A stretch of DNA of 64,000 nucleotides from Treponema sp. J25 (GTDB lineage: Bacteria; Spirochaetota; Spirochaetia; Treponematales; Breznakiellaceae). Under the pieces are notes generated by a model. It worked only from the letters and a program-made list of their open reading frames with translations, ran no database searches and was not told where the DNA came from. Where the stretch lies: the NCBI RefSeq assembly GCF_004343725.1, contig NZ_PTQW01000042.1, positions 17,755 to 81,754 on the forward strand. The letters run 5' to 3'. Made by a program: the position numbers and the translations under genes. Positions 8,727-17,078 of this stretch are shown here, in pieces (position 1 is the first letter of the stretch; each line of letters opens with the position of its first letter).

Positions 8727-10118
8727 TCAGGAACCTGAGGAATCCTCCTCTTCCTCAATAGCTTCTGCTTCGGAAAGGTCTCCCCATTCGGCAAGCTTCC
8801 GATGGAGCGTTTTGCGGCCGATACCGAGCACTTCGGCGGTCTTGCTTTTATTTCCCTGTTGGGCTGCCAGGGTTTCCCGGATGATAATCTTTTCTGCCTC
8901 CGCCAAGGTCGTCCCCAGGGGAATTCGGATATGACGGGCCCCTTGACTGTTTGCCACCGTGGGAGGAAGGTCGTCCAGGGTAATCACCGAGCCCTTTGCC
9001 ATGACCACCGCACTTTCGATACAATTCCGTAGCTCCCGCACATTCCCGGGCCATTCATAGGAGTACAGAGCCTGGCGGGCTCGGTTGTCGATTCCCTCAA
9101 TATTTTTGTTATTTTCCCGGGCAAATTCCCTTAAGAAGGCAGCCACCAAGAGAGGAATATCATCTTTCCGTTCCCGCAGGGGCGGCACATGGATATTAAC
9201 CACATTAAGGCGATAATACAGGTCTTCCCGAAAATTCCCCTTTTCTATTTCCGCCTTAAGGTCCCGATTGGTGGCCGCCACAATGCGGACATCCACTTCG
9301 ATGGTTTCTTCGCCCCCCACCCGCTCAAACTTCTTTTCCTGGAGGACCCGGAGAATTTTAATCTGTACATTCTGGTCGATTTCCCCAATTTCATCGAGAA
9401 ACAGGGTCCCCTCATGGGCCAATTCAAAGCGCCCCCGCTTCCGGGCCACGGCCCCCGTAAAAGCCCCCTTTTCGTGACCGAAGAGTTCGCTTTCCAGGAG
9501 GGTTGCCGCCAAAGCCGCACAGTGGACCTTAACCAGGGGTTTTCCCTTTCGTGGCGAAAGCTCGTGGATCGCATCGGCCACCAATTCCTTCCCTACCCCC
9601 GATTCGCCGGTGATGAGCACCGAGGCTTTGGTAGGCGCCACCTGCCGTATGGTATCGTAGACCTTTCGCATGGCGGGACTCTTACCAATAATGGTGGCAA
9701 TATCCCGACTCCGCTCGAGTTCTTCTTCCAGTCGATGATGCTGGATAAACAGTTCTCGGTTTTGCAGGGCCCGCTTTACCAGGAGAGACAAGCGATCCAG
9801 GTTCACCGGTTTGGTAAGAAAATCATAGGCCCCGTTGCGCATGGCATCTACCGCATTTTCTACGGTGCCATGACCGGTAAGAACGATAACCGGAAGCCCT
9901 GGGCTTTCAGAGGTAATCCGCCGGAGCAATTCTTCCCCACTCATTCCGGGCATGCGGAGATCCGTAATAACCAGATCTATATCCCCTTTCTGAAAACGGT
10001 TGTACGCTTCATCCCCATCCGCAGCCAGGGCTACTTCATGACCATCAAGCTGCAGGGCTTCCGCAAGGCCTTCCCGGATATTTTTTTCATCATCCACCAC
10101 AAGGAGTTTGAACTTCAT
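8727..10118 (-). CDS. atoC: Sigma-54-dependent response regulator (NtrC/AtoC family)
   Basis: This transcription activator is switched on by phosphorylation. The 463 residues comprise a receiver domain (1-120; acidic pair VDDE at 9-11, phospho-acceptor D53 in ITDLRMPG, K102 region) and an AAA+ domain. The AAA+ domain has Walker A GESGVGKE at 170-177, the sigma-54 contact loop GAFTGA at 217-222, and Walker B GTLFLDEIGEID. A Fis-type helix-turn-helix lies at ~415-450 (KTAEVLGIGRKTLHRKL). All motifs needed for sigma-54 activation are intact. It starts inside the stop codon of the kinase gene upstream (ATGA overlap), so the two form a cognate pair. Target promoters are not visible in this window. 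Confidence 0.95.
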   Translation of the reverse strand: MKFKLLVVDDEKNIREGLAEALQLDGHEVALAADGDEAYNRFQKGDIDLVITDLRMPGMSGEELLRRITSESPGLPVIVLTGHGTVENAVDAMRNGAYDFLTKPVNLDRLSLLVKRALQNRELFIQHHRLEEELERSRDIATIIGKSPAMRKVYDTIRQVAPTKASVLITGESGVGKELVADAIHELSPRKGKPLVKVHCAALAATLLESELFGHEKGAFTGAVARKRGRFELAHEGTLFLDEIGEIDQNVQIKILRVLQEKKFERVGGEETIEVDVRIVAATNRDLKAEIEKGNFREDLYYRLNVVNIHVPPLRERKDDIPLLVAAFLREFARENNKNIEGIDNRARQALYSYEWPGNVRELRNCIESAVVMAKGSVITLDDLPPTVANSQGARHIRIPLGTTLAEAEKIIIRETLAAQQGNKSKTAEVLGIGRKTLHRKLAEWGDLSEAEAIEEEEDSSGS

Positions 10119-11371
10119 GCTGAGGCGCCTCCTTCATAGGCAATAAGCCGCCGTTCTTTCTGGGGAACCGGCAGGATAATCGTGAAGGTAGTTCCTTCGC
10201 CTTCCTTTGAGTGCACCGTAATTTCTCCCTGATGTTCCTTGATAATTTTAAAGACCAGGGTAAGTCCGAGTCCCGAGCCCGTCTCTTTGGTGGTAAAGTA
10301 GGGCTCGAATATTTTAGAAATATACTCCTCGGGGATACCGATCCCCGTATCGATTACCGAGATATGTACTTCTGAACCACAGGACTGGGTTTGAATGGTC
10401 AGGGTTCCCCCTTCGGGCATGGCGGCAATCGCATTTTTTATCAAATTGAGCAGGGCCTGCTTGATGTACCGTTCATCATAGGTAAGGAGCGGCAGGTCCT
10501 TATCAAGCTCCAATTTGGGAACAATCTTATTCTGCTCAAGTTCGTACTGCACAAAGGCAACAAGCTCTTTAATGAGTTCGTTCAGGTTTCCTTCCCGCAA
10601 TTCCATGTCCATCGGGCGGACCGCAAACAGGAAATCTACCACAATCCGGTTCAGCCGGTCGATTTCTTCATTTACTACCGCGAGATATTTCTCAAGTAGG
10701 TCGAAGGGAGCTACCGGTGGAACCTCCCGGGACGATACGGATGAAGAAGCAGGGCTGGCCACCGCCGGGTCTTCTTCTTGGGGATCAAGACAGGCCGCCC
10801 TACTCGCCTTCAGGGCTTTCTGGATAAGCTGAATATGGATCGAGATTGATCCGAGGGGATTCTTAATCTCATGGGCCACCCCTGCCGCCAGGGTGGTAAG
10901 GCTTGCGAGGTTTTCTGCCCGACGTAGTTGGGCCTCCTTAGCCCGCTTTTCAGTTATATCCTCCACATGTACCAGGGAGCCCGTCACCCGTCGGTCCTTA
11001 ACCAGGGGAAGCACACTTATCGAGAGAAGCCGGTGGATACCCTTTACCTCCACATCAAATTCCCGATCCAGGACCCGATCTCCTTCGGTAAGGGTTTTTT
11101 TTAGGAAGTCCGCAATGCCCTCATCGCCAATTGCAAGCCACAGGGGCCGCTCCCCCTGTTCATGAAAAATAAGCGGTAAGAGCCGCTCCGCCGATTTATT
11201 GAGAAGAATAAGGTTCCCCTCTGTATCACAGACTAAAAGTCCCTCTGCAAGGGAATCAAGAACCGTTTCGAGCCGTTCGTTTTCCTCCGCAATACTCAGA
11301 AGAAGGGAGGTAATTTGCTCCTGGTTCATCCGGGGTAATTTTTTTAAGGCCCGTTCAATAAAGGTTCTCAT
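10115..11371 (-). CDS. atoS: Soluble PAS histidine kinase, partner of the sigma-54 regulator
   Basis: The 418-residue protein has no membrane segment, so its signal is cytoplasmic. A PAS-like domain spans ~35-140 (LAEGLLVCDTEGNLILLNKSAERLL). The dimerisation/phospho-acceptor helix carries H167 in AAGVAHEIKNPLGSISIHIQ, and the HATPase domain has the N, G1 (DTGIGIP) and G2 (GSGLGL) boxes. An unusual Ala/Ser/Pro-rich insert of ~35 residues (around 190-225) separates the two halves of the HisKA hairpin. Four-base overlaps link it to the regulator downstream and to the delta-prime gene upstream. It should phosphorylate D53 of the regulator. Confidence 0.93.
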   Translation of the reverse strand: MRTFIERALKKLPRMNQEQITSLLLSIAEENERLETVLDSLAEGLLVCDTEGNLILLNKSAERLLPLIFHEQGERPLWLAIGDEGIADFLKKTLTEGDRVLDREFDVEVKGIHRLLSISVLPLVKDRRVTGSLVHVEDITEKRAKEAQLRRAENLASLTTLAAGVAHEIKNPLGSISIHIQLIQKALKASRAACLDPQEEDPAVASPASSSVSSREVPPVAPFDLLEKYLAVVNEEIDRLNRIVVDFLFAVRPMDMELREGNLNELIKELVAFVQYELEQNKIVPKLELDKDLPLLTYDERYIKQALLNLIKNAIAAMPEGGTLTIQTQSCGSEVHISVIDTGIGIPEEYISKIFEPYFTTKETGSGLGLTLVFKIIKEHQGEITVHSKEGEGTTFTIILPVPQKERRLIAYEGGASA

Positions 11372-12762
11372 AGTCTTTTCCCTGCCTCTCCTCTGACATA
11401 TACCGCGGGAGCCACCAGGGGATGATGATACAATATATCCGCCAATCTTACAAAGAGGGCCTCCAGGCCAAGGGTACTTTGTTGGTTATACAGGTTTATG
11501 TCCCGATAGACCTCTTCGATACAGACCTGCCAGCGTTCCTCAAACAGGGGGTCCGAAAGAGGAAGCCCCCCTTGCCGAAGCAAGGACCGAAGCTCCTCTT
11601 CTAACTGGTAGAAAAAAAGGGTGAGAACCGAGGGAGAAGAAAAAGAACACAATCGTTCTGCCAGGGATGCGACAACCCGCTGGGGACTCAAGGGGGGAGG
11701 AAAAAGGTCCTTCTCTCCCCGATTCAAAAGAAGGGACAGGCTGTTTTCCAATTCCCTCTTATTTTCATCGGAGAACGCCGCAATTCCACCGATCTGTTCC
11801 AACACATATAACACCACCTGTTTAAGAAAAAAACGGGCCCCTTCCTGTACTTTTTCGGCCGAGCAGGGAAGGAACTGTTGCAGGTAAAGAGGCAAGTGTT
11901 CGAACTTTGCCGCCCCGTTTTCGTCCCGAAAAACCCGGCGGATCACCTGTTGCTCTATCGCTACCGGCCGCTGGATAAAGTGATAGGGCCGAAGCCGCGA
12001 GAGAATAGTAGGAAGGATGGCCCCCTTCCGTTGAGTAGTGAGAACGAGCACTACCTGTTCAGGGGGTTCTTCTAGAATTTTAAGGAGAGCGTTTCGAGCC
12101 CCCTCTTGCATACGATCCGCATGTTCAATAATTAGAACCTTTTGTTTTCCCAAAGGGGCAAGACGGCACCAATAGGTGGCGTGGCGTATCTGAAACAGGG
12201 GGATGCTTTCCGATATTCCCCCACTTTCGAGGGAAGCCGCATCCTCCACAAGGGAAGTAACCAGCTTTTCCCGCCGGGAAGCGAACTCTTCCGGCTTCTC
12301 CTCTGTTTCTAACGGAAGCTGCTGGAGGGTTTCTATACCCTCCTCCAGGGCAGTAATAAGGGGAAGCAGTTTGGTAAGTCGATTCTCTTCCCCTTCCCAC
12401 AAAACAGGATTAAAACGAGCCAGGAGCTTTCGCAGGGAGCGAATAAAGAAAAGACGACTTCCCTGAGAAGGAAGTCGCAAAAAGGCCCCGGCGGCGGCCC
12501 GAATTTCCACCCCAAAATCTTTACTCCCCATCATGAGCACATCGGGATGAGCTAAGAAGCGATGCTGTTCGCAGGCCGGACAAGTGCAATTCCAGGGAGC
12601 TTCTTCCTGGTTGCACGAGAGGATCCGGGCCAGTTCCAGGGCAGCGGTTCCCTTTGCCGAGGCGGGGGGTCCCTCAAAAAGGAGAGAAGAGGGTAAACGC
12701 CGGCTCCCTATGTCCCGGAGGAGTTGTTCTGCCGCAGGCTGACCAAGGATATTTTCAAACAT
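11368..12762 (-). CDS. holB: DNA polymerase III delta-prime-like clamp-loader subunit
   Basis: This is a clamp-loader AAA+ subunit. The 464-residue product starts FENILGQPAAEQLLRDI and has a degenerate P-loop GPPASAKGT (31-39). A zinc module follows with Cys at 50, 59, 61 and 64 (CNQEEAPWNCTCPAC). The later core is VLIIEHADRMQEGARNALLKILEEPP and AILPTILSRLRPY, where the sensor-1 SRC motif is SRL. About 90 extra residues (roughly 85-175) separate the zinc module from the core. The reading frame stays open upstream, but that extension would run 98 bases into cvpA; I chose the ATG at 12762, 28 bases after the cvpA stop. The weak P-loop argues for delta-prime and against the tau/gamma motor. Confidence 0.85.
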   Translation of the reverse strand: MFENILGQPAAEQLLRDIGSRRLPSSLLFEGPPASAKGTAALELARILSCNQEEAPWNCTCPACEQHRFLAHPDVLMMGSKDFGVEIRAAAGAFLRLPSQGSRLFFIRSLRKLLARFNPVLWEGEENRLTKLLPLITALEEGIETLQQLPLETEEKPEEFASRREKLVTSLVEDAASLESGGISESIPLFQIRHATYWCRLAPLGKQKVLIIEHADRMQEGARNALLKILEEPPEQVVLVLTTQRKGAILPTILSRLRPYHFIQRPVAIEQQVIRRVFRDENGAAKFEHLPLYLQQFLPCSAEKVQEGARFFLKQVVLYVLEQIGGIAAFSDENKRELENSLSLLLNRGEKDLFPPPLSPQRVVASLAERLCSFSSPSVLTLFFYQLEEELRSLLRQGGLPLSDPLFEERWQVCIEEVYRDINLYNQQSTLGLEALFVRLADILYHHPLVAPAVYVRGEAGKRL

Positions 12763-12790
12763 GGATGTATACAGTCTCCCTACACGGTAA

Positions 12791-13270
12791 TTATTTAGAC
12801 AGGTTAGGCAGAGCCGCCTTATGAAATTCGGAAACCAGAGGTAAGAGAAGCCGCGCAAATATACTTGTTTCCAGGAGGGGAGAAGCATCTACAAAGGGCT
12901 GGTAATAGAGCACAAACACCACAAGGGATAGTACTAAAAAGCCTTCGAGCATACCCAGAAAAAATCCTAAGAATCGGTCTATTCCTTCAAAGTTGATTCG
13001 ATCCACTATGTCGGTAAGAATGTACTGAAATACCTTTACTACAAGAAAAACAACAAAAAAAATGCCAATAAAAGCAAGGAACTCGCTCATCATCGCCAGG
13101 TTCCATCGTTGCCGTATATAGGCGGCTACGGGCTTTACAAGCAACACCGCGGCCAGGGCTCCAAGAATTGGTCCAGCCAGGGATAGAATTTCTTCCACAA
13201 AGCCCCGCAGGGTACACCGGAGCACTAAAATCACCACAATAGCAATAAAAATAGTATCTAACAGGTTCAT
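12791..13270 (-). CDS. cvpA: CvpA family membrane protein
   Basis: The 159-residue protein has four hydrophobic segments (about 3-20, 25-48, 63-85 and 103-125). It has the CvpA opening MNLLDTIFIAIVVILVLRCTLRGFVEEILSLAGPI and the following GxxG-type pattern. CvpA proteins are inner-membrane proteins named for colicin V production; their biochemical role is still poorly defined, though they are often linked to envelope homeostasis. It overlaps the murG stop by four bases, which fits an envelope operon. Confidence 0.88.
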   Translation of the reverse strand: MNLLDTIFIAIVVILVLRCTLRGFVEEILSLAGPILGALAAVLLVKPVAAYIRQRWNLAMMSEFLAFIGIFFVVFLVVKVFQYILTDIVDRINFEGIDRFLGFFLGMLEGFLVLSLVVFVLYYQPFVDASPLLETSIFARLLLPLVSEFHKAALPNLSK

Positions 13271-14382
13271 TCCTCTCCTGCCTCCAGAAAGCGAAGAATC
13301 TCTTCTGCTATCCGTTGAGCGGCCCGAATCGCCCCAATCCTCTGGGCCGCTTCTGCCATGGAGGTACGCAGGCTCCTTTCATTAGCAAGACGTTGTACTT
13401 CCTGTACTAGCGTGTCCGGCTGGGCCGCCTCTCCAACCAAAACCCGGGCCGCGCCGGCCCGTTCAAAAAAGCGCGCATTATCCACCTGGTCCCCCCGGGT
13501 TCCCGACCCCGCAAGGGGGATAAGGACCATGGGCTTACCGACGGTAGCGGCCTCCCACACCGTCCCGGCACCGCTCCGGCCTACCACGACTTCACTGGCC
13601 GCAAGAAGATGGGGGAGTTCATCCCGTATATACGGAAAAGGACGATAGCGCTCTGATGGCAGAGGACAGCCATCCTGTATCGGCCCCGTCTGGTGCACCA
13701 CCACATAGTAAGAAATAAGCCGGGGAAGACTTGCCCAGATGAGTTCGTTGACCTGTCGGGCCCCCTGACTACCCCCCAGGACCAGGAGGATCCGCTCTCC
13801 TGAGGGGAGCCCCAAAAAGCGCCAGCCCTTTTCTGGATCCGCTTCGTAAAAGATCCGCCGCACGGGATTCCCCACTGGGACAATCCGCGGTTGTACAGAG
13901 GAAGGGAAAAAACGGCAGCTTTCTTCATAGGCCACAAAGATCCTGCGGGCAAAGCGCAGGTTGATTTTTGTGGCAAGCCCCGGCGTATAGTCCGATTCAT
14001 GGGTAAACACGGGAATTCCTAAACTTGCCGCCGCCGCACAGGGGGGCACACTGACAAAGCCCCCTTTAGAAAAAACCAAGACGGGTTTGAGTTCTTTTAG
14101 AATCTTTCGGGCCGCAAAAAAACCCCGTCCGACCTTTCCTATATCAGCAATATTTTGCAATGACCAATAGCGCCGCAGCTTCCCCGAGGGGATCCCATAA
14201 AATTCAATTCCCTGATCCCGGATAAGCTTCCCATCCATACCCTCTTCGTTCCCAATCCACACAACGCGAAAAGGATAGCGCCGCTGTAGTTCTTCTATAA
14301 CCGCTAAACCGGGATAAATATGCCCCCCCGTGCCGCCGCCGGTACATATAATGGTCTTTATCTCTGTGGTATGCTGTTTCAT
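13267..14382 (-). CDS. murG: UDP-GlcNAc:undecaprenyl-PP-MurNAc-pentapeptide GlcNAc transferase
   Basis: This enzyme makes lipid II from lipid I at the inner face of the membrane, the last cytoplasmic step of peptidoglycan synthesis. The 371-residue protein is of family length. Its signatures are GGTGGHIYPGLAVIEEL (15-31) for the lipid/membrane-side loop, FSKGGFVSVPPCAAA, TPGLATKINLRFA, the central LVLGGSQGARQVNE, and the donor site VVGRSGAGTVWEAATVGKPMVLIPL. The start is followed by ~10 extra residues before the first strand. It is coupled to cvpA by ATGA. Confidence 0.96.
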   Translation of the reverse strand: MKQHTTEIKTIICTGGGTGGHIYPGLAVIEELQRRYPFRVVWIGNEEGMDGKLIRDQGIEFYGIPSGKLRRYWSLQNIADIGKVGRGFFAARKILKELKPVLVFSKGGFVSVPPCAAAASLGIPVFTHESDYTPGLATKINLRFARRIFVAYEESCRFFPSSVQPRIVPVGNPVRRIFYEADPEKGWRFLGLPSGERILLVLGGSQGARQVNELIWASLPRLISYYVVVHQTGPIQDGCPLPSERYRPFPYIRDELPHLLAASEVVVGRSGAGTVWEAATVGKPMVLIPLAGSGTRGDQVDNARFFERAGAARVLVGEAAQPDTLVQEVQRLANERSLRTSMAEAAQRIGAIRAAQRIAEEILRFLEAGEE

Positions 14383-14403
14383 AGGAACCCCATTATCGCC
14401 AGT

Positions 14404-15306
14404 TTAGCCGGGAACCTTTGCTTCAATCAATCCCAGGATTTCCTGATTATGGAACAGGGTTGCATATTTTCGCGCACTGAGTCCCAACTTGTCTGGAATA
14501 TCCGGATCGGCCCCATGGTCCAGAAGCAATTTAACTAACTGAGGATCTTCCTTGCCTACCGCAATCACCAGGGCGGTCTGGTCATCCTTGCTTTTGATAT
14601 TCACGTCCGTACCGGCCTCGAGAAGGTCCTCCACAATCTCATAAAAGCCCCCCGACACGGCATCCATAAGGGCCGTCGATCCCCGATCTTCGGAGCGAAG
14701 ATTCACCTGGGCCCCCGCATCGATGAGCAAATCCACCATGGCCCGGTTGCCACTGCGGGCCGCAAGACACAGGACCGGCACCCCCCGCTTGTCCCGGCTA
14801 TCCGGCGGGAAGCCCGCCCGAAGGAAAAGATCCACCCCGTGAATGTTCCCTTCCTGGACGGTCTCCGCAAAGGCATCCCCCCGCAGGGATATGCCTAATT
14901 CCAGCAGTTCCCGGCGGGCTTCCCGCCGATCCGCCACTTCCTGCCATTCCCGGCGTTCCGCCTCCAGGAAGGCCGAAAGGTCCTCCAGGGAAAGGACCAG
15001 AAAGAATGAACTCAGATAGGCCGCCTGAAAGGGATAGCGGGAAGGGCGGAATAGCACCAGGGGCTTTTCTGCCCCTAAACAAAACCCCGCCATAAAGGAA
15101 AGCCAGCTTGAAGCAATGGAGTGCTCCGAATACACCACCACCAGGTGGGTGTAGCGGGAGAGAAGCTCATCGAGACGGGTGGTATCACTCCGCCAATGGG
15201 TCCGTACCACAAAGGCTTCGCCGGCCAGATCCAGGGTATGAAAGAGTTTTAAAATACTCCGGGCCTTATCCAGATCGTGCTGATCGCAGAACACACCAAC
15301 CCTCAT
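14404..15306 (-). CDS. TIR-like domain fused to ankyrin repeats
   Basis: The protein has 300 residues and no signal peptide. Residues ~1-115 form an alternating alpha/beta domain: MRVGVFCDQHD, then a TIR-like signature YTHLVVVYSEHSIASSWLS (52-70) and LGAEKPLVLF. Residues ~140-300 are four or five ankyrin repeats (for example GVPVLCLAARSGNRAMVDLLIDAGAQV and QTALVIAVGKEDPQLVKLLLDHGAD). In catalytic TIRs a Glu follows the S-x-W motif by about four positions; here that stretch is WLSFMAGF, without Glu. It may therefore be a non-catalytic binding module, or the fold may be a nucleotide-binding relative. The gene lies 21 bases upstream of murG on the same strand. A ribosome-binding site GTGAGG lies four bases before the ATG. 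Confidence 0.75.
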   Translation of the reverse strand: MRVGVFCDQHDLDKARSILKLFHTLDLAGEAFVVRTHWRSDTTRLDELLSRYTHLVVVYSEHSIASSWLSFMAGFCLGAEKPLVLFRPSRYPFQAAYLSSFFLVLSLEDLSAFLEAERREWQEVADRREARRELLELGISLRGDAFAETVQEGNIHGVDLFLRAGFPPDSRDKRGVPVLCLAARSGNRAMVDLLIDAGAQVNLRSEDRGSTALMDAVSGGFYEIVEDLLEAGTDVNIKSKDDQTALVIAVGKEDPQLVKLLLDHGADPDIPDKLGLSARKYATLFHNQEILGLIEAKVPG

Positions 15307-15593
15307 GGAGCCTCACCACTTCTTACCCAACGTACCGGAAAAAGTAAAGGGGCCAGGCCGCCTCCGCCGCCCATCTAAAAGACGTAAACCATGGATTACC
15401 AACCTATACGACCGGTGTCTACTTTCTGTTTGCACACATTCCATAGCAGTAACTCTACTCGATTTTTTCTAAAAATGGTAGAGCGAAGGGGAAAATAGGG
15501 TTCTGAGGAACATTGCAAGATAAGTAACGCCCGATATCGAGGAAGCCCCTGGGGGAATAACGACTCCCGCACCAGTTGCGAAAAAAGTAGACA
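15307..15593. other. Gene-free stretch upstream of the TIR-like/ankyrin gene
   Basis: Short open frames here lack start signals and resemble no protein I know. It must hold the promoter of the ankyrin-murG-cvpA transcript unless that transcript reads on from tRNA-Phe, which ends at a strong terminator. I could not find a convincing -35/-10 pair. Confidence 0.4.
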
Positions 15594-15623
15594 CAAAAAA
15601 ACCCTTCCAAAAGAAGGGCTTTT
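15594..15623 (-). terminator. Rho-independent terminator of tRNA-Phe
   Basis: On the minus strand a 6-bp stem (GAAGGG/CCCTTC type, 15602-15607 with 15613-15618) with a 5-base loop is followed by a run of seven T. It begins two bases after the 3' end of the tRNA. Confidence 0.85.
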
Positions 15624-15624
15624 A

Positions 15625-15697
<73 letters not shown>

Positions 15698-15709
15698 AAC
15701 ATGGCTAGC

Positions 15710-15738
15710 TTTATACCCGAGGAACAAAAAAATGTCAA
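15710..15738 (-). promoter_or_regulatory. Strong promoter of tRNA-Phe
   Basis: Read on the minus strand, a perfect TTGACA (15733-15738) and TATAAA (15710-15715) are 17 bases apart. The -10 box ends 12 bases before the mature tRNA 5' end. This is the best match to the housekeeping promoter consensus in the window. Confidence 0.85.
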
Positions 15739-15773
15739 GAGCTCGTCTCGGCGGAATAGGAGTATTTCCTGGT

Positions 15774-15803
15774 TTGGACATTCACCACCGACTGTGCTAT
15801 ATT
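15774..15803 (+). promoter_or_regulatory. Promoter of the outer-membrane protein gene
   Basis: TTGGAC (15774-15779) and TATATT (15798-15803) are 18 bases apart on the plus strand, divergent from the tRNA promoter. It would give a 5' leader of about 95 bases that contains the two hairpins at 15826-15878. Confidence 0.6.
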
Positions 15804-15825
15804 GTAAATACAGCGATTAATGGGG

Positions 15826-15878
15826 CTTTACAGAGCAGTATCTGTAAAGGAGCCAGTTCCCAATGGGATTCCCATTGG
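15826..15878 (+). promoter_or_regulatory. Two perfect inverted repeats in the 5' leader of the barrel gene
   Basis: CTTTACAG (15826-15833) pairs with CTGTAAAG (15842-15849) across an 8-base loop. CCAATGGG (15860-15867) pairs with CCCATTGG (15871-15878) across 3 bases. Both lie between the promoter and the ribosome-binding site (AAGGAG at 15891), neither is followed by a T-run, and both are perfect. They could be RNA hairpins (stability or translational control) or protein-binding sites. Confidence 0.55.
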
Positions 15879-15903
15879 AGATTGAAACGAAAGGAGCATG
15901 CTT

Positions 15904-16938
15904 ATGAGGATACGCCGAAGTATTTTTATCTTGATGATGGGGCTTTTTGTTCTCTGGCCCCTGGCCACCGGTTTTGGGCAGACGAACATAGCGGACATTC
16001 AGCGGGGAGCGGAAAAAACAGCCCAGGCCCTCGCGGTGGCGCTACCCTTTAATTCCACGGTGGGTCTTAACTGGTCCGATGCCTATATTGGCCAGATTCT
16101 AGGGGTTCCTCCCCATTTTGGGGTAGGTATTACGGCGGGAGCCACCACGGTCCCCACGGTGGACTTAAAGCCCCTTTTAACCAACATGGGGGTAAGCCTT
16201 CCCGCAGGGGTTGATAAGGTGCTTCCCCTTCCTGTGGCGGTGGCAGAGGCCCGGGTGGGCGGGATACTCCTTCCCTTTGATGTGGGGATTAAGGCGGGAT
16301 ACATTCCCGATAGTCTCGGGAACACCATTAAAGACACCACGGGCGGCCTCTCGGTAAAATACCTCCTCGTGGGGGCCGATATCCGCTACGCCGTGCTGAA
16401 GGGAAACCTGGTGCTTCCCACGGTCTCCGTAGGACTCGGGGTAAACTACATGGATGGAGGACTTGGAACCACCATCAGCGGGGCAGGGACTTCCTTCACC
16501 TATAACGAGGAAGCCACAACCCATACCATTGCGGCCACCGACCCAGAGGTGGGAGTTTCCTGGCGGGCCACCACGGTGGACCTGAAAGCCCAGGTATCCA
16601 AGGGCTTCCTCTTCTTTACCCCCTATGCGGGATTTGGGGCCACCTACGGCGCCTCCCGGGCGGGGTACTATGTAAAGAGCAACCTTACTTATGACGGGGG
16701 CTCTATCGATCCAGCAGAAATCCAATCTATTAAATCTTACCTTCAGAGCCAGGGGGTGGCCGTTCCGGATATCTCCGCCACGGGAATCGAAAGTTACTTC
16801 GAAAAATCCGGCTGGGCCTTCCGGGCCTACGGGGGATTTTCCTTTAACCTCGTCGTAATGAAGTTTGATCTTACAGGACTTTACAACTTCTCCGACGGAA
16901 GCTACGGCGCAAGTCTGGGACTCCGGTTCCAGCTGTAG
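15904..16938 (+). CDS. Putative outer-membrane beta-barrel protein
   Basis: The 344-residue product has a classical signal peptide: basic MRIRRS, hydrophobic core IFILMMGLFVLWPLA, cleavage near GFGQ. The mature part is rich in Gly, Ser, Thr and alternating hydrophobic residues, with repeated strand-like segments (AYGGFSFNLVVMKFDLTGLYNF) and a terminal LGLRFQL resembling a BAM targeting signal. An ATG also exists at 15898, but it sits one base after the AAGGAG ribosome-binding site; the ATG at 15904 has proper spacing. Treponemes carry many such proteins and I cannot assign a substrate. It stands alone between its promoter and a strong terminator. Confidence 0.75.
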   Translation: MRIRRSIFILMMGLFVLWPLATGFGQTNIADIQRGAEKTAQALAVALPFNSTVGLNWSDAYIGQILGVPPHFGVGITAGATTVPTVDLKPLLTNMGVSLPAGVDKVLPLPVAVAEARVGGILLPFDVGIKAGYIPDSLGNTIKDTTGGLSVKYLLVGADIRYAVLKGNLVLPTVSVGLGVNYMDGGLGTTISGAGTSFTYNEEATTHTIAATDPEVGVSWRATTVDLKAQVSKGFLFFTPYAGFGATYGASRAGYYVKSNLTYDGGSIDPAEIQSIKSYLQSQGVAVPDISATGIESYFEKSGWAFRAYGGFSFNLVVMKFDLTGLYNFSDGSYGASLGLRFQL

Positions 16939-16998
16939 GATTTCCGGGTAAAAGGGGTATCGGCTCCTGCGGGGGGCGGACACCCCTCTTTCTACTAC

Positions 16999-17023
16999 AA
17001 AAGGGGGCGATGCCCCCTTTTTT
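16999..17023 (+). terminator. Rho-independent terminator after the barrel gene
   Basis: A stem GGGGGC/GCCCCC (17003-17008 with 17012-17017) with a 3-base loop is followed by TTTTTT and preceded by AAAA. It is strong on the plus strand and could partly work on the minus strand. The cheW promoter begins two bases later. Confidence 0.9.
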
Positions 17024-17025
17024 GT

Positions 17026-17055
17026 TTGATTCCCCCCCCCTTCATCTCTTATAAT
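17026..17055 (+). promoter_or_regulatory. Promoter of cheW
   Basis: A perfect TATAAT (17050-17055) has TTGATT (17026-17031) 18 bases upstream; the spacer contains a run of ten C. The transcript would start ~15 bases before the AAGGAAGGGG ribosome-binding site of cheW. Confidence 0.65.
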
Positions 17056-17078
17056 AGACACTAAGGAAGGGGGCAAAA

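Noticed and set aside
12763..12888. Longer start of the delta-prime gene
   Set aside because: Would overlap cvpA by 98 bases and adds residues unlike the family; ATG 12762 gives the standard beginning.
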